32,339 nt of DNA from Actinomycetes bacterium (lineage in GTDB: Bacteria > Actinomycetota > Acidimicrobiia > IMCC26256 > JANYLB01), in assembly GCA_025363815.1 (NCBI GenBank), contig JANYLB010000035.1, forward strand, positions 1-32,339, read 5' to 3'. Shown here piece by piece: positions 17,225-24,826 of this stretch (positions are counted from its first letter, which is position 1; the number at the start of each line of letters is the position of its first letter). The position numbers were made by a program, and so were the translations under genes. Below the pieces are notes generated by a model. It searched no databases and had not been told where the DNA came from. It was given only the letters and a program-made list of their open reading frames with translations.

Positions 17225-17650
17225 GTGAAGGTCTCGACGCGAGGTGACTACGCCGCCCGCGCGCTGCTGTCGCTCGCGCTGCACGGCGACGCCCGGCCGA
17301 CGTCGGTCAAAGAGATCGCCGAACGCACCAATCTTCCCCAGCCGTATCTCGAGCAGATCCTGCTCGCGGTGAAGGGCGCCGGCCTCGTACGGTCCAAGCG
17401 CGGTGTCGGCGGCGGCTACGTGCTGGCACGGCCCCCCGACCAGATCAACCTCGCCCAGATCCTCGCCGCGGTCGAGGGACCGCTCACCGCCTTCGTCGGT
17501 GAGCACGACCACTGCGAGGGACATTGCATCCTCCAGGAGGTCTGGGTGCACGTCTCCGAGGCCGATCGCGAGCTGCTTGAGCGGCACACCCTCGCCGACC
17601 TCGTCAGTCGCACCCGTGTCGGGCATGCAGAGGCCGGCGTAACCGACTGA
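17225..17650 (+). CDS. Rrf2-family transcriptional regulator
   Basis: DNA-binding regulator, 141 residues. Seen: winged-helix N-terminus VSTRGDYAARALLSLALHG, recognition helix region around PQPYLEQILLAVKGAGLVRSKRGVGGGY, dimerisation helix, and a shortened cysteine region HDHCEGHC with Cys97 and Cys101 and three nearby histidines. Iron-sulphur members (IscR, NsrR, RsrR) normally have three cysteines spaced about C-x5-C-x5/7-C; here only two, three residues apart, are present. The GTG at 17225 is the only reasonable start: the long upstream frame from 17141 would run into the divergent gene's start region. The 78-base gap to the phosphodiesterase is likely shared regulatory DNA. It converges on rluD. 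Confidence 0.87.
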   Translation: MKVSTRGDYAARALLSLALHGDARPTSVKEIAERTNLPQPYLEQILLAVKGAGLVRSKRGVGGGYVLARPPDQINLAQILAAVEGPLTAFVGEHDHCEGHCILQEVWVHVSEADRELLERHTLADLVSRTRVGHAEAGVTD

Positions 17651-17671
17651 CTGATTCCCGAGAAGCCGGGG

Positions 17672-18700
17672 TCAGGAGCGGAGCTTGGTGAGCAGCGCTT
17701 CGAGGTCCGGAGAAAGCGGCTCCTCGACCCGGATCTCCTCGCCGGTGACCGGATGGCGCAACGCGAGCTCGGCGGAATGCAGAAAGGGGCGGCCGAGCGT
17801 GATCGGCGGCCGCAACCCACCGTAGGTCGCGTCGCCGACGACGGGATGGTCGATCGCGCCCAGATGCACCCGGATCTGGTGGGTGCGTCCGGTCTCGAGC
17901 CTGCAGTCGAGCAGGCTCGTCAGCGGGTGGGGAAACGTCTCGACGACGTGGTATCCGGTCCGGGCTTCGCGCCCACCGGCACGCACCGCCATCCGGGTGC
18001 GTCGGGCCGTCGACCGCCCGATCGGTGCGTCGATCACGCCACGACTCGCGTCGAGCTCGCCCCAGACCAGAGCGGTGTAACGCCGCTCGACGGCGCGGGC
18101 CGAAAGCTGGTCTACCAGCGCGTCATAGGCGATCTGGGTACGGGCGACGATCATGAGCCCGCTGGTGTCGCGATCGAGACGGTGGACAATGCCTGGGCGC
18201 GCCGGATCTCCGACAGCTGCGATCTCGGGATAACGCGCGAGAAGCCCATTGGCGAGAGTTCCGTCGGGCTGACCGGCACCGGGGTGCACGACGAGTCCCG
18301 CTTGCTTCGCGATCACCAAGACGTCGGCATCCTCGTAGCGAACGTGGACGGCCACATTGGGATCAGCCAGTGGGAGCGCAGCGACGGCCGGCTCGGCTAG
18401 GAGCTCGACCGTGTCACCCTCGACGAGGCGCCGGCTCTTGGCCACGGGCCTTCCCTGCACCAGCACCGAACCGGCCTCACAGAGGGTCGCCACCTCCGCC
18501 CGGGTCCACCCGACGAGCGTCGACACCGCCCGGTCGACGCGCTCCCCCGCGAGCACCGCCGGCACGACCATCTTCATTTCACCCCCCGCCATCTCAGCCC
18601 CCGTCATCTCAGCGCCCGTCATCTCAGCGCCCGTCATCTGGCCGCTTTGATCGCCGGCGAAATCATTCGTCGGCTCGTCCGGCGGCTGCGCCGGCCTCAC
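17672..18700 (-). CDS. rluD: Large-subunit rRNA pseudouridine synthase, RluD type
   Basis: Isomerises uridines of 23S rRNA to pseudouridine. Seen: an N-terminal S4 RNA-binding domain (about 47-110), then the RluA/RluD catalytic domain with HRLDRDTSG at 173-181 (catalytic Asp178), a RYTALVWGEL segment and GRTHQIRVHL. The frame starts at GTG 18700, which overlaps the lspA stop in a GTGA. The first 41 residues are then low-complexity and include a fivefold pentapeptide-like repeat MTGAE x3, MAGGE, MKM. An internal ATG at 18577, preceded by GGGGGTGA, gives a protein that begins right at the S4 domain. It is the third gene of the DksA-like/lspA/rluD operon. Confidence 0.93.
   Translation of the reverse strand: MRPAQPPDEPTNDFAGDQSGQMTGAEMTGAEMTGAEMAGGEMKMVVPAVLAGERVDRAVSTLVGWTRAEVATLCEAGSVLVQGRPVAKSRRLVEGDTVELLAEPAVAALPLADPNVAVHVRYEDADVLVIAKQAGLVVHPGAGQPDGTLANGLLARYPEIAAVGDPARPGIVHRLDRDTSGLMIVARTQIAYDALVDQLSARAVERRYTALVWGELDASRGVIDAPIGRSTARRTRMAVRAGGREARTGYHVVETFPHPLTSLLDCRLETGRTHQIRVHLGAIDHPVVGDATYGGLRPPITLGRPFLHSAELALRHPVTGEEIRVEEPLSPDLEALLTKLRS
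18578..18637. repeat. Four 15-bp tandem repeats at the 5' end of rluD
   Basis: Four consecutive 15-bp units; on the minus strand each begins with an in-frame ATG (18637, 18622, 18607, 18592). Units 1 and 2 are ATGACGGGCGCTGAG, unit 3 has one change and unit 4 four. An ATG at 18577 follows the last unit. Confidence 0.85.
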
Positions 18701-19185
18701 CCGCCCGCCTCATCGGCGTCGTTGGTCTCGGGGCGCCGGAACGTGGCCGCGAGGAGCAGGATGATGCCGACAGACAGCGCGGAGTCGGCGAAGTTGAAGA
18801 TGGGCCACCACCCGATTCTGATGAAGTCGACGACACCGCCGCGCAAGATGCCCGGAGACCGAGCGAAACGGTCGATCAGGTTTCCCAGCGCGCCCCCGAG
18901 GATAAGTGACAGCGCCACGAGCATGACCGGGTCGCTCGTCCTGCGCACCATCCGAACCAGGTAGATCGCGACTGCGATCGCGATCAGGGCAAGCACAGGC
19001 GTCATGCCCGCGCCGCTCACCAGACTGAAGGCACCGCCCGAGTTCCGGGCAAGCTGGAACCGAGCAGTGCTGCCGACGATGTCGATGGGCTGTTCAGACA
19101 GCGCGGCGACTGCCCAGATCTTCGTGAGCTGGTCGACGATCACGACTGCGATCACGATCGCGGCCGCGAGCCACCGGCGACTCAC
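18697..19185 (-). CDS. lspA: Lipoprotein signal peptidase
   Basis: Inner-membrane aspartyl protease that cleaves the signal peptide of diacylglyceryl-prolipoproteins, such as the lipoprotein encoded at 3880-5274. 162 residues with four hydrophobic helices. Seen: VDQLTKIWA at 17-25, the LARNSGGAFS motif at 45-54, GNLIDR at 101-106, and the catalytic Asp pair expected at Asp120 (VVDF) and Asp134 (FNFADS). The GTG at 19185 has a strong GAGGAG seven bases upstream, which settles the start. Its stop overlaps the rluD GTG. Confidence 0.95.
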   Translation of the reverse strand: MSRRWLAAAIVIAVVIVDQLTKIWAVAALSEQPIDIVGSTARFQLARNSGGAFSLVSGAGMTPVLALIAIAVAIYLVRMVRRTSDPVMLVALSLILGGALGNLIDRFARSPGILRGGVVDFIRIGWWPIFNFADSALSVGIILLLAATFRRPETNDADEAGG

Positions 19186-19211
19186 GCGTCGGCTCCTCGC
19201 CGGCGGGCGGG

Positions 19212-20099
19212 CTACCGCCTGCGCTCCCGAGCAGACTTGCAGTCGACGCACTGGTCGGCCCACGGGATCGCTTCGAGCCGGGCCATGTTGATTCGCCGGC
19301 CCGCAGGGGTGCACAAGCCATACCTGCCGGCATCCATCCGCTCGATCGCGGCACGGATCTCTTCGACCGTCTGGCGGGCCGAGGCCGAGAGGAGCAGGTC
19401 GCGTTCGCGCTCGACGCTGACGGTGTCGCCCTCGCCCGATTCTTCGTCGAACTGGGTGTCGCCCTGTTCCCGCTCGGATGCCAGCTGGTCGGCCTCGGCG
19501 CGCAGGTCGTTGGCCTGGCGCGTGTGCTTGGTCATCTCCTCTTCGAGGAGCTGCCGCAACTTCTCGAGGTTCTTCGGGGTGATGTTCGACTTCTGGGGAG
19601 TCACGACGATTCCCGACAGCGGGCAGAACACCGCGCCCTTGGGCAGCTTCACCACTTCGCGTGCGTAGATCGACTTCACCGGAACCGGCGCGGCCTTGAC
19701 CTCTACCGGTGCGGCCTTCGCGGCCTTGTCGGCCGGAGCCGATGGCGTTGTCGCGACCTTCTTTGCGGACGCGCCCTTCGGCGCGGCGCCCTTCGGCGAT
19801 ACCGACTTCGCGGGCAGCGACTTCTTGGCGACGCTCTTGACCGCGGCCGGCTTCGCGACCGACTTGACCGGCGCCTTCTTCGGAGTCGGGTTCTTGGCCG
19901 GTGAAGTCTTCACCACCGTCTTCTTCGCAGCTGCCTTTTTAGCCGCTGCGGTCTTCACGGGCGCCTTCGCCGCCGCAACCTTCTTCGCTACGGCCTTCTT
20001 CGCTACGACCTTCTTCGCCGGAACCTTTTTGGCCGCGACCTTCTTCGCTGGCACCGACTTCTTCGTCGCCGACTTCGTGGCGCTCGCGGCCTTGGCCAT
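19212..20099 (-). CDS. Lysine/alanine-rich tail fused to a DksA/TraR-like C4-type domain lacking one Cys
   Basis: 295 residues. Residues 1-140 are a low-complexity tail of AKK, PAKK and VAKK units, like histone H1 or the mycobacterial HupB C-terminus, so direct DNA or RNA binding is likely. Residues 170-255 form a predicted coiled coil (EKLRQLLEEEMTKHTRQ and the acidic FDEESGEGD), the usual shape of DksA/TraR proteins. The C-terminal zinc-finger region reads YGLCTPAGRRI, RLEAIPWADQCVDCKS: Cys263, Cys284 and Cys287 are kept but the second ligand is Ala266. Another Cys is at 159 in VFCPLSG. The ATG at 20099 has GGAG upstream and a good promoter about 100 bases above. A DksA-type gene beside lspA and ileS is also the Streptomyces arrangement. 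Function is probably RNA polymerase or nucleoid regulation. Confidence 0.85.
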   Translation of the reverse strand: MAKAASATKSATKKSVPAKKVAAKKVPAKKVVAKKAVAKKVAAAKAPVKTAAAKKAAAKKTVVKTSPAKNPTPKKAPVKSVAKPAAVKSVAKKSLPAKSVSPKGAAPKGASAKKVATTPSAPADKAAKAAPVEVKAAPVPVKSIYAREVVKLPKGAVFCPLSGIVVTPQKSNITPKNLEKLRQLLEEEMTKHTRQANDLRAEADQLASEREQGDTQFDEESGEGDTVSVERERDLLLSASARQTVEEIRAAIERMDAGRYGLCTPAGRRINMARLEAIPWADQCVDCKSARERRR

Positions 20100-20204
20100 C
20101 TCTTCTCCGGTCCTGTGTTGCGGGGGGGGTCACTCGAGATCCGGGGCTCGCGGCGGGACACCCGTGGGTCTGGGCGCGCGCCGTCCGGAGCCGGGGAACG
20201 GCGG

Positions 20205-20233
20205 ATTCTAGGCACGTCGCGCCCCTGATTCAA
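20205..20233 (-). promoter_or_regulatory. Sigma70-type promoter of the DksA-like/lspA/rluD operon
   Basis: On the minus strand, TTGAAT (20228-20233), a 17-base spacer and TAGAAT (20205-20210) form a near-consensus housekeeping promoter. The transcript would start near 20198, giving a leader of about 100 bases that includes a run of eight C (20122-20129 as G on the plus strand). Confidence 0.7.
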
Positions 20234-20255
20234 CGAATGGTGCCCAACTTCACAT

Positions 20256-20282
20256 CGGTCGCGCCCGGGCGACCGGTAACGT
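20256..20282 (+). promoter_or_regulatory. ileS -10 element preceded by an inverted repeat
   Basis: TAACGT at 20277-20282 lies seven bases before the ileS ATG, consistent with a leaderless transcript. Just upstream, CGGTCGC (20256-20262) and GCGACCG (20269-20275) form a 7-bp inverted repeat with a 6-base centre that would sit between the -35 and -10 positions. No clear -35 hexamer is visible. Confidence 0.45.
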
Positions 20283-20289
20283 GGGCCGG

Positions 20290-23200
20290 ATGGCCTTCGC
20301 GCCCGTCGAACGGACCCTTGATCTGCCCACCTTGGAGGCCCGCGTCCTCGCGCGCTGGCGTGAAGACGGCGTCTTCGCTGCCAGCCTGGCAAAGCGCGCC
20401 GATGCTCCCCGGTGGGTGTTCTACGAGGGCCCACCGACCGCCAACGGCCGTCCTGGCCTCCACCACGTGCTCGCCCGGTCCTTCAAGGACCTCTTCCCCC
20501 GCTTCCAGACCATGCGAGGCCACCTGGTCGAGCGCAAGGCCGGATGGGACTGCCACGGCCTGCCGGTAGAGGTCGAGGTCGAGAAGGAGCTCGGGTTCTC
20601 GGGCAAGCCGATGATCGAGGAATTCGGCGTCGAGGCCTTCAACCAGCGCTGCCGCGAGTCGGTGCACCGCTACGTCGAGGAGTGGTCGGCCCTCACCAGC
20701 CGGATCGGGATGTGGCTCGACACCGACGACGCCTACTGGACGCTGTCGAACAACTACATCGAGAGCGTCTGGTGGCTGTTCCACGAGCTGTGGGGCAAGT
20801 CACTCATCTACGAAGGCGTGAAGGTGGTGCCCTACTGCGGTCGCTGCGGGACCGCGTTGTCGAGCCACGAGCTCGGCCAGCCGGGCGCATACCAGGACGT
20901 CACCGAAGCGTCGGTGTACGTCCGCTTTCCGGTCATCGGGAAAGATTTCGATCTGTTGGTCTGGACGACCACGCCGTGGACGCTCGTCTCGAACGTCGGC
21001 GTCGCGATCGGCCCCGACGTCGAGTACGTGCGGGTGCGAGGCTCTGACGGACGCCGCGACGTCGTGCTCGCCGCCGGCCGCGTCGAGGCGGTGCTGGGAG
21101 ACGACACCGAGGTCGTGGGCCGAGTGGCCGCCGCCGACCTCGTCGGCCTCCGGTACGAGCGGCCCTTCGATTTCCTCCCGCCACCGGATGCCGGCGCGTC
21201 GGGCACAGATTCCTTCCGGGTCGTCGCGGCCGACTTCGTGACGCTCGACGACGGCTCCGGCATCGTGCATCTCGCGCCCGCGTTCGGTGAGATCGACCGC
21301 GAGGTCGGTGCGGAGCAGGGGCTCGGGATGCTGAACCCCGTCGGCCCCGCGGCCCAATTCGATGACACCGTGCCGGCCCCGTACGCGGGTCAGTTCGTGA
21401 AGAACACCGACACCGCGCTGATCGAAGCGCTCGCGTCGAACGGCCGCCTCGAGCGCGTCGTCGACTACACCCACTCCTACCCACATTGCTGGCGGTGCAG
21501 CACGCCACTGATCTACTGGGCGAAGCCCGAGTGGTTCGCGCGCACGTCGGCCCACAAGCAGGACCTGCTGCGCGAGAACGAGCAGATCGGTTGGCACCCC
21601 GAGCACATTCGCAAGGGGCGCTTCGGCGACTGGCTCGAGAACAACGTCGACTGGGCGCTCTCGCGCGACCGCTTCTGGGGCACGCCGATCCCGGTGTGGC
21701 GCTGCACCGACTGCGGCCACGACGTGTGCTTCGGTTCTGTGGCCGATCTCGGGGCCGCCGCCGGCCAGGACCTCTCGGAGCTCGACCTCCACCGACCCTT
21801 CGTCGACGACATCCGCATCGAGTGCGCGGAGTGCGGTGGCGCCTCGTACCGCGTCGAACCCGTGCTCGACGCGTGGTTCGACTCAGGATCCATGCCGGCC
21901 GCGCAGCTCCACTACCCGTTCGAGGCTCGCGACGAGTTCGCAACCCGCTTCCCCGCCGACTTCATCTGTGAGGCGATCGACCAGACGCGCGGCTGGTTCT
22001 ACTCACTGCTCGCGGTGAACACCCTCGTCTTCGGGAAGTCGCCCTACCGCAACGTCGTGTGCCTCGGTCTCATGGTGTCGGCCGACGGGCAGAAGATGTC
22101 GAAGTCGAAGGGCAACGTGATCGACCCGTGGTCGATCATCGACACGCGCGGGGCCGACGCCCTCCGCTGGTACCTCTTCTCGGCCGGCTCACCGTGGAGC
22201 ACCCGCCGGGTGTCGGAAGAAGGCATCGACGACGCCGCCCGCCGGTTCCTCTTCACGCTGTGGAACACCTACTCGTTCTTCGTAACCTACGCGCAGCTAG
22301 ATGGTTGGACTCCCGGTGGTGAGCACGAAGCACGCCACGTCATGGACCGCTGGGTGCGGTCACGGCTGAGCGCCACCGTCGACGAGATCACCGCCGCACT
22401 CGAAGAGTTCAACGCGTTGCGGGCCGCGCAGGCGCTAGAAGGTTTCGTCGACGAGCTCTCAAACTGGTACGTCCGCCGGTCGCGTCCACGGTTCTGGAAG
22501 GCCGCCGATCCGGTGGCCCACGCGACGCTGCACCACTGCCTCGCCACGCTCGCCCAGCTCCTCGCGCCGTTCTGCCCGTTCACCGCCGACGAGATGTGGG
22601 CGAACCTCACCGGCACCGCGGAGTCGGTGCACCTCACCGACTGGCCGGCGGCCGATGCTTCAGCGCGCGACCAGACCCTCGAGGTTCAGATGTCGGTCGC
22701 GCGCGACATCGTGTCGCTCGGACGCGCCGCGCGCGTCGAGTCACGGATCGAGACCCGCCAACCGCTCTTACGCGCGCTGGTGCTCCTCCCCGTCGGGGTG
22801 TTGATCGGCGACGACGTCGTCGCCGAGATCGCCGACGAGCTGAATGTGAAGACGCTCGAGCCGGTGACGACCCTCGAAGGACTGCTCGACTACACGGTCG
22901 TCCCGAACTTCCGGGCGTTGGGCGCGCGCCTGCGTGACCGGATGCCGATGGTAAAGGCCGCGCTCGCAACCGTCGACGGCGCCACGGTGCAACAGGCGCT
23001 CGATCGCGACGGTGTGTTCGTCCTCGAGCTCGAAGGCGGCGCGGTCGAGCTCGGCCCCGGCGACGTCGAGGTGCGGGCCCAGCAGCACGAAGAGCTCGCG
23101 CTCGCCCGTGACGGAGCTATCGCCGTCGCCCTCGATCTCCGCCTCGACGACGCGCTCCGGCGCGAAGGCACCGCCCGCAAGCTGGTGCGCGTCCTCAACG

Positions 23201-23430
23201 ATCACCGCAAGACCATGGGACTCGAGATCGCCGACCGGATCCGCGTCGACATCACCGCCGGCGGCAACGTCTTCGATGCGGCGGTCGAACACCGAACTTG
23301 GATCGCCGGCGAGGTCCTCGCGGTGGATATAGAGGTAACCATGCTCGCGGATGGCGAAGGCGTGGCGGGATACGACGCGTTCGAGATCGACCACGCGGCG
23401 ATCGGTGTCCGGATCGAAAAAGCGGGCTGA
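20290..23430 (+). CDS. ileS: Isoleucyl-tRNA synthetase
   Basis: Class I synthetase charging tRNA-Ile, 1046 residues, the long (eukaryote-like) type. Domains in order: Rossmann core with the HIGH-equivalent GLHH at 56-59 in PPTANGRPGLHH, AGWDCHGLPVE, a first zinc ribbon YCGRCG, the CP1 editing domain with TTPWTL and the FGEIDREVG region, HCWRCSTPLIYW, KMSKS at 602-606 in DGQKMSKSKGN, then the anticodon-binding domain with W-tyrosine motifs and a C-terminal appendage. The ATG at 20290 is chosen over GTG 20281 because the frame of the family begins there and TAACGT lies seven bases upstream. It is the only plus-strand gene between rluD and murG and converges on divIVA with 20 bases between stops. 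Confidence 0.97.
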   Translation: MAFAPVERTLDLPTLEARVLARWREDGVFAASLAKRADAPRWVFYEGPPTANGRPGLHHVLARSFKDLFPRFQTMRGHLVERKAGWDCHGLPVEVEVEKELGFSGKPMIEEFGVEAFNQRCRESVHRYVEEWSALTSRIGMWLDTDDAYWTLSNNYIESVWWLFHELWGKSLIYEGVKVVPYCGRCGTALSSHELGQPGAYQDVTEASVYVRFPVIGKDFDLLVWTTTPWTLVSNVGVAIGPDVEYVRVRGSDGRRDVVLAAGRVEAVLGDDTEVVGRVAAADLVGLRYERPFDFLPPPDAGASGTDSFRVVAADFVTLDDGSGIVHLAPAFGEIDREVGAEQGLGMLNPVGPAAQFDDTVPAPYAGQFVKNTDTALIEALASNGRLERVVDYTHSYPHCWRCSTPLIYWAKPEWFARTSAHKQDLLRENEQIGWHPEHIRKGRFGDWLENNVDWALSRDRFWGTPIPVWRCTDCGHDVCFGSVADLGAAAGQDLSELDLHRPFVDDIRIECAECGGASYRVEPVLDAWFDSGSMPAAQLHYPFEARDEFATRFPADFICEAIDQTRGWFYSLLAVNTLVFGKSPYRNVVCLGLMVSADGQKMSKSKGNVIDPWSIIDTRGADALRWYLFSAGSPWSTRRVSEEGIDDAARRFLFTLWNTYSFFVTYAQLDGWTPGGEHEARHVMDRWVRSRLSATVDEITAALEEFNALRAAQALEGFVDELSNWYVRRSRPRFWKAADPVAHATLHHCLATLAQLLAPFCPFTADEMWANLTGTAESVHLTDWPAADASARDQTLEVQMSVARDIVSLGRAARVESRIETRQPLLRALVLLPVGVLIGDDVVAEIADELNVKTLEPVTTLEGLLDYTVVPNFRALGARLRDRMPMVKAALATVDGATVQQALDRDGVFVLELEGGAVELGPGDVEVRAQQHEELALARDGAIAVALDLRLDDALRREGTARKLVRVLNDHRKTMGLEIADRIRVDITAGGNVFDAAVEHRTWIAGEVLAVDIEVTMLADGEGVAGYDAFEIDHAAIGVRIEKAG

Positions 23431-23450
23431 GCCCTAAGCGCAGTCCCGGG

Positions 23451-24476
23451 CTAGCGACGGCGCTTGAAGACGTTGCCGAAGCGGCCGTCTTGGTCTTCGT
23501 CGTCGAGGCTGACCTCTGGCTCATCGGTTCGGGGCCCTAGTGGGCTGTCGTCGCGAACCGCCTCCCGCAGCGACGCGAAGAACGCGTCGTCGTCGAGGAC
23601 CTCGGCTTCCACCGGTCGGTTGGGTTCCGGCGCGAACGGCGGCGCCTTGTCCAGCTCGATAGTGCGCTCCGGTTCGGGCGTGATCATCGGTGCGACCGGT
23701 GCGGCCTCGTCACGGACCATCGGCGGAGCGAATGTCGCGTCCGGCGGGGGTGCTGTCGCGGGTGCAGGCGCAGGCGTCGGACGCGGCGGAGTCGGCGGGC
23801 TCACCGGTGACAGGGTCGACGGCGCGTTGGCCGACGTCGCGGGCATAGTGCTCGCTTGCGGCTGGGGGGCCGGTGGCGGCGCTGGGCTGTTGGCCGCCGC
23901 GGGGATGTCGACCTCGTGGAGACGGGGGCGCGGCGAGTCGACCACCGGCGGACGAGTCGCCAAAGTGTCGAGGTCACGCTCGATCGCCGAGCGCAAGCGG
24001 GCGCGGTAGTCGTTCGCGAACCGTTCGAGCTGCTCGACGTCGGCGAGGAGGGCTTCGCGGCGGGCACCGAGGTCGAGCACCTCGGCTTCGAGGCGTTGCC
24101 GCTCGCCTTCGGCGACCCGGCGGGCATTGGCCTCTGCCTCGCTGACCACACGCCGAGCGTGGGTGTCGGCCTCGTCGGTGATGCGGCGGGCCTCGGTCTG
24201 GGCCTCGGCAACCGCTTCGTCGGCTGTCCGCTGGGCGAGCACCAGGGTGCGCCGGAGCATGTCTTCGGTCTCGCGGGTCGCCGGTTCGCCCTGGGTGCTC
24301 GCGGCCTGGAGCGCGTCGGCGCGCTCGACGACCTGGCGGACTCGCTCGTTCAGGGCCTCGATCGTCGCCGCGGCCCGTTCGAGCAGGTCGTCGACATCGT
24401 CGCGGTGGTAACCCTTCCACTCCGTGCGGAAGTCGATCTCGCGCAGCTCTCGGGGGGTCACGTCCATAAGAGTCAT
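23451..24476 (-). CDS. divIVA: DivIVA/Wag31 polar growth scaffold
   Basis: Membrane-curvature-sensing coiled-coil protein that marks poles and septa and guides cell-wall synthesis in actinobacteria. 341 residues. Seen: the N-terminal membrane-binding domain TPRELREIDFRTEWKGYHRDDVDDLLERA with the family Phe/Gly-Tyr positions, a long coiled coil (about 30-165), then a Pro/Ala-rich disordered linker (about 185-255) and an acidic C-terminus. The frame starts at ATG 24476; the second ATG at 24467 is as likely, because TAGCAT lies seven bases before it. It is the last gene of the murG-to-divIVA run on the minus strand. Confidence 0.92.
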   Translation of the reverse strand: MTLMDVTPRELREIDFRTEWKGYHRDDVDDLLERAAATIEALNERVRQVVERADALQAASTQGEPATRETEDMLRRTLVLAQRTADEAVAEAQTEARRITDEADTHARRVVSEAEANARRVAEGERQRLEAEVLDLGARREALLADVEQLERFANDYRARLRSAIERDLDTLATRPPVVDSPRPRLHEVDIPAAANSPAPPPAPQPQASTMPATSANAPSTLSPVSPPTPPRPTPAPAPATAPPPDATFAPPMVRDEAAPVAPMITPEPERTIELDKAPPFAPEPNRPVEAEVLDDDAFFASLREAVRDDSPLGPRTDEPEVSLDDEDQDGRFGNVFKRRR

Positions 24477-24510
24477 GCTAACGACTGGGCCGCCCGCCAG
24501 GTTGGCATTC
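24475..24510 (-). promoter_or_regulatory. Possible divIVA promoter with GCCA-N3-TGGC element
   Basis: TAGCAT (24475-24480, minus strand) overlaps the first ATG and lies seven bases before the second ATG (24467). GCCAGGTTGGC at 24496-24506 followed by ATTC covers the -35 region and matches the element upstream of thrS. Confidence 0.4.
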
Positions 24511-24563
24511 GCGCTCCGCTCTCGGTGAGGTTCACGAAGCGGGACCGGATTGTCTCAGATGCC

Positions 24564-24809
24564 CTAGCAGAGCACGCTACGGATGATCTGAATACCCAGG
24601 AACAGGACCAGGAACGAGACGTCGAACATGCCCATCGCCGGGATCACGCGTCTCAGCGGCGCGAGCAGCGGCTCGGTGAGTTGGATCAAGACATTGCCGA
24701 TCGACGCCCAGATCGACCCCGGCTCGATCGGGAACCACGACAGGATCGCGCGTCCGAAGAGCACGACCATGTAGATCAGCAGGAGATTGCAGAGGAGAGA
24801 GTTGATCAC
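24564..24809 (-). CDS. YggT-family membrane protein
   Basis: Small integral membrane protein of 81 residues, a constant member of the ftsZ-to-divIVA cluster. Seen: two hydrophobic segments (about 3-24 and 60-80) and the family core ILSWFPIEPGSIW followed by LTEPLLAPLRRVIPAMG. The GTG at 24809 has GAGG eight bases upstream and follows sepF by 17 bases. The role is not well established; a link to division or to membrane protein assembly is suggested by context. Confidence 0.88.
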   Translation of the reverse strand: MINSLLCNLLLIYMVVLFGRAILSWFPIEPGSIWASIGNVLIQLTEPLLAPLRRVIPAMGMFDVSFLVLFLGIQIIRSVLC

Positions 24810-24826
24810 GCGGGATGCCTCACGGT

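Noticed and set aside
17147..17626. 160-residue N-terminal extension of the phosphodiesterase
   Set aside because: It lies antisense to the Rrf2 gene and has no domain; ATG 17146 gives the family start.
17651..17671. Terminator between the Rrf2 gene and rluD
   Set aside because: Only a 4-bp CCCG/CGGG stem with a 6-base loop is present; too weak.
20100..20289. T-box riboswitch upstream of ileS
   Set aside because: No GGTGG-ACCGCG type antiterminator motif or specifier stem could be seen, and the -10 lies only seven bases before the ATG.
20800..21792. 330-codon open frame on the minus strand
   Set aside because: Antisense to the ileS catalytic and editing domains; low-complexity translation and no start context.
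23431..24563. Inversion of ileS as a rearrangement signal
   Set aside because: ileS runs opposite to its cluster neighbours, but without comparison genomes I cannot tell whether this is ancestral; no repeats or mobile-element remnants flank it.
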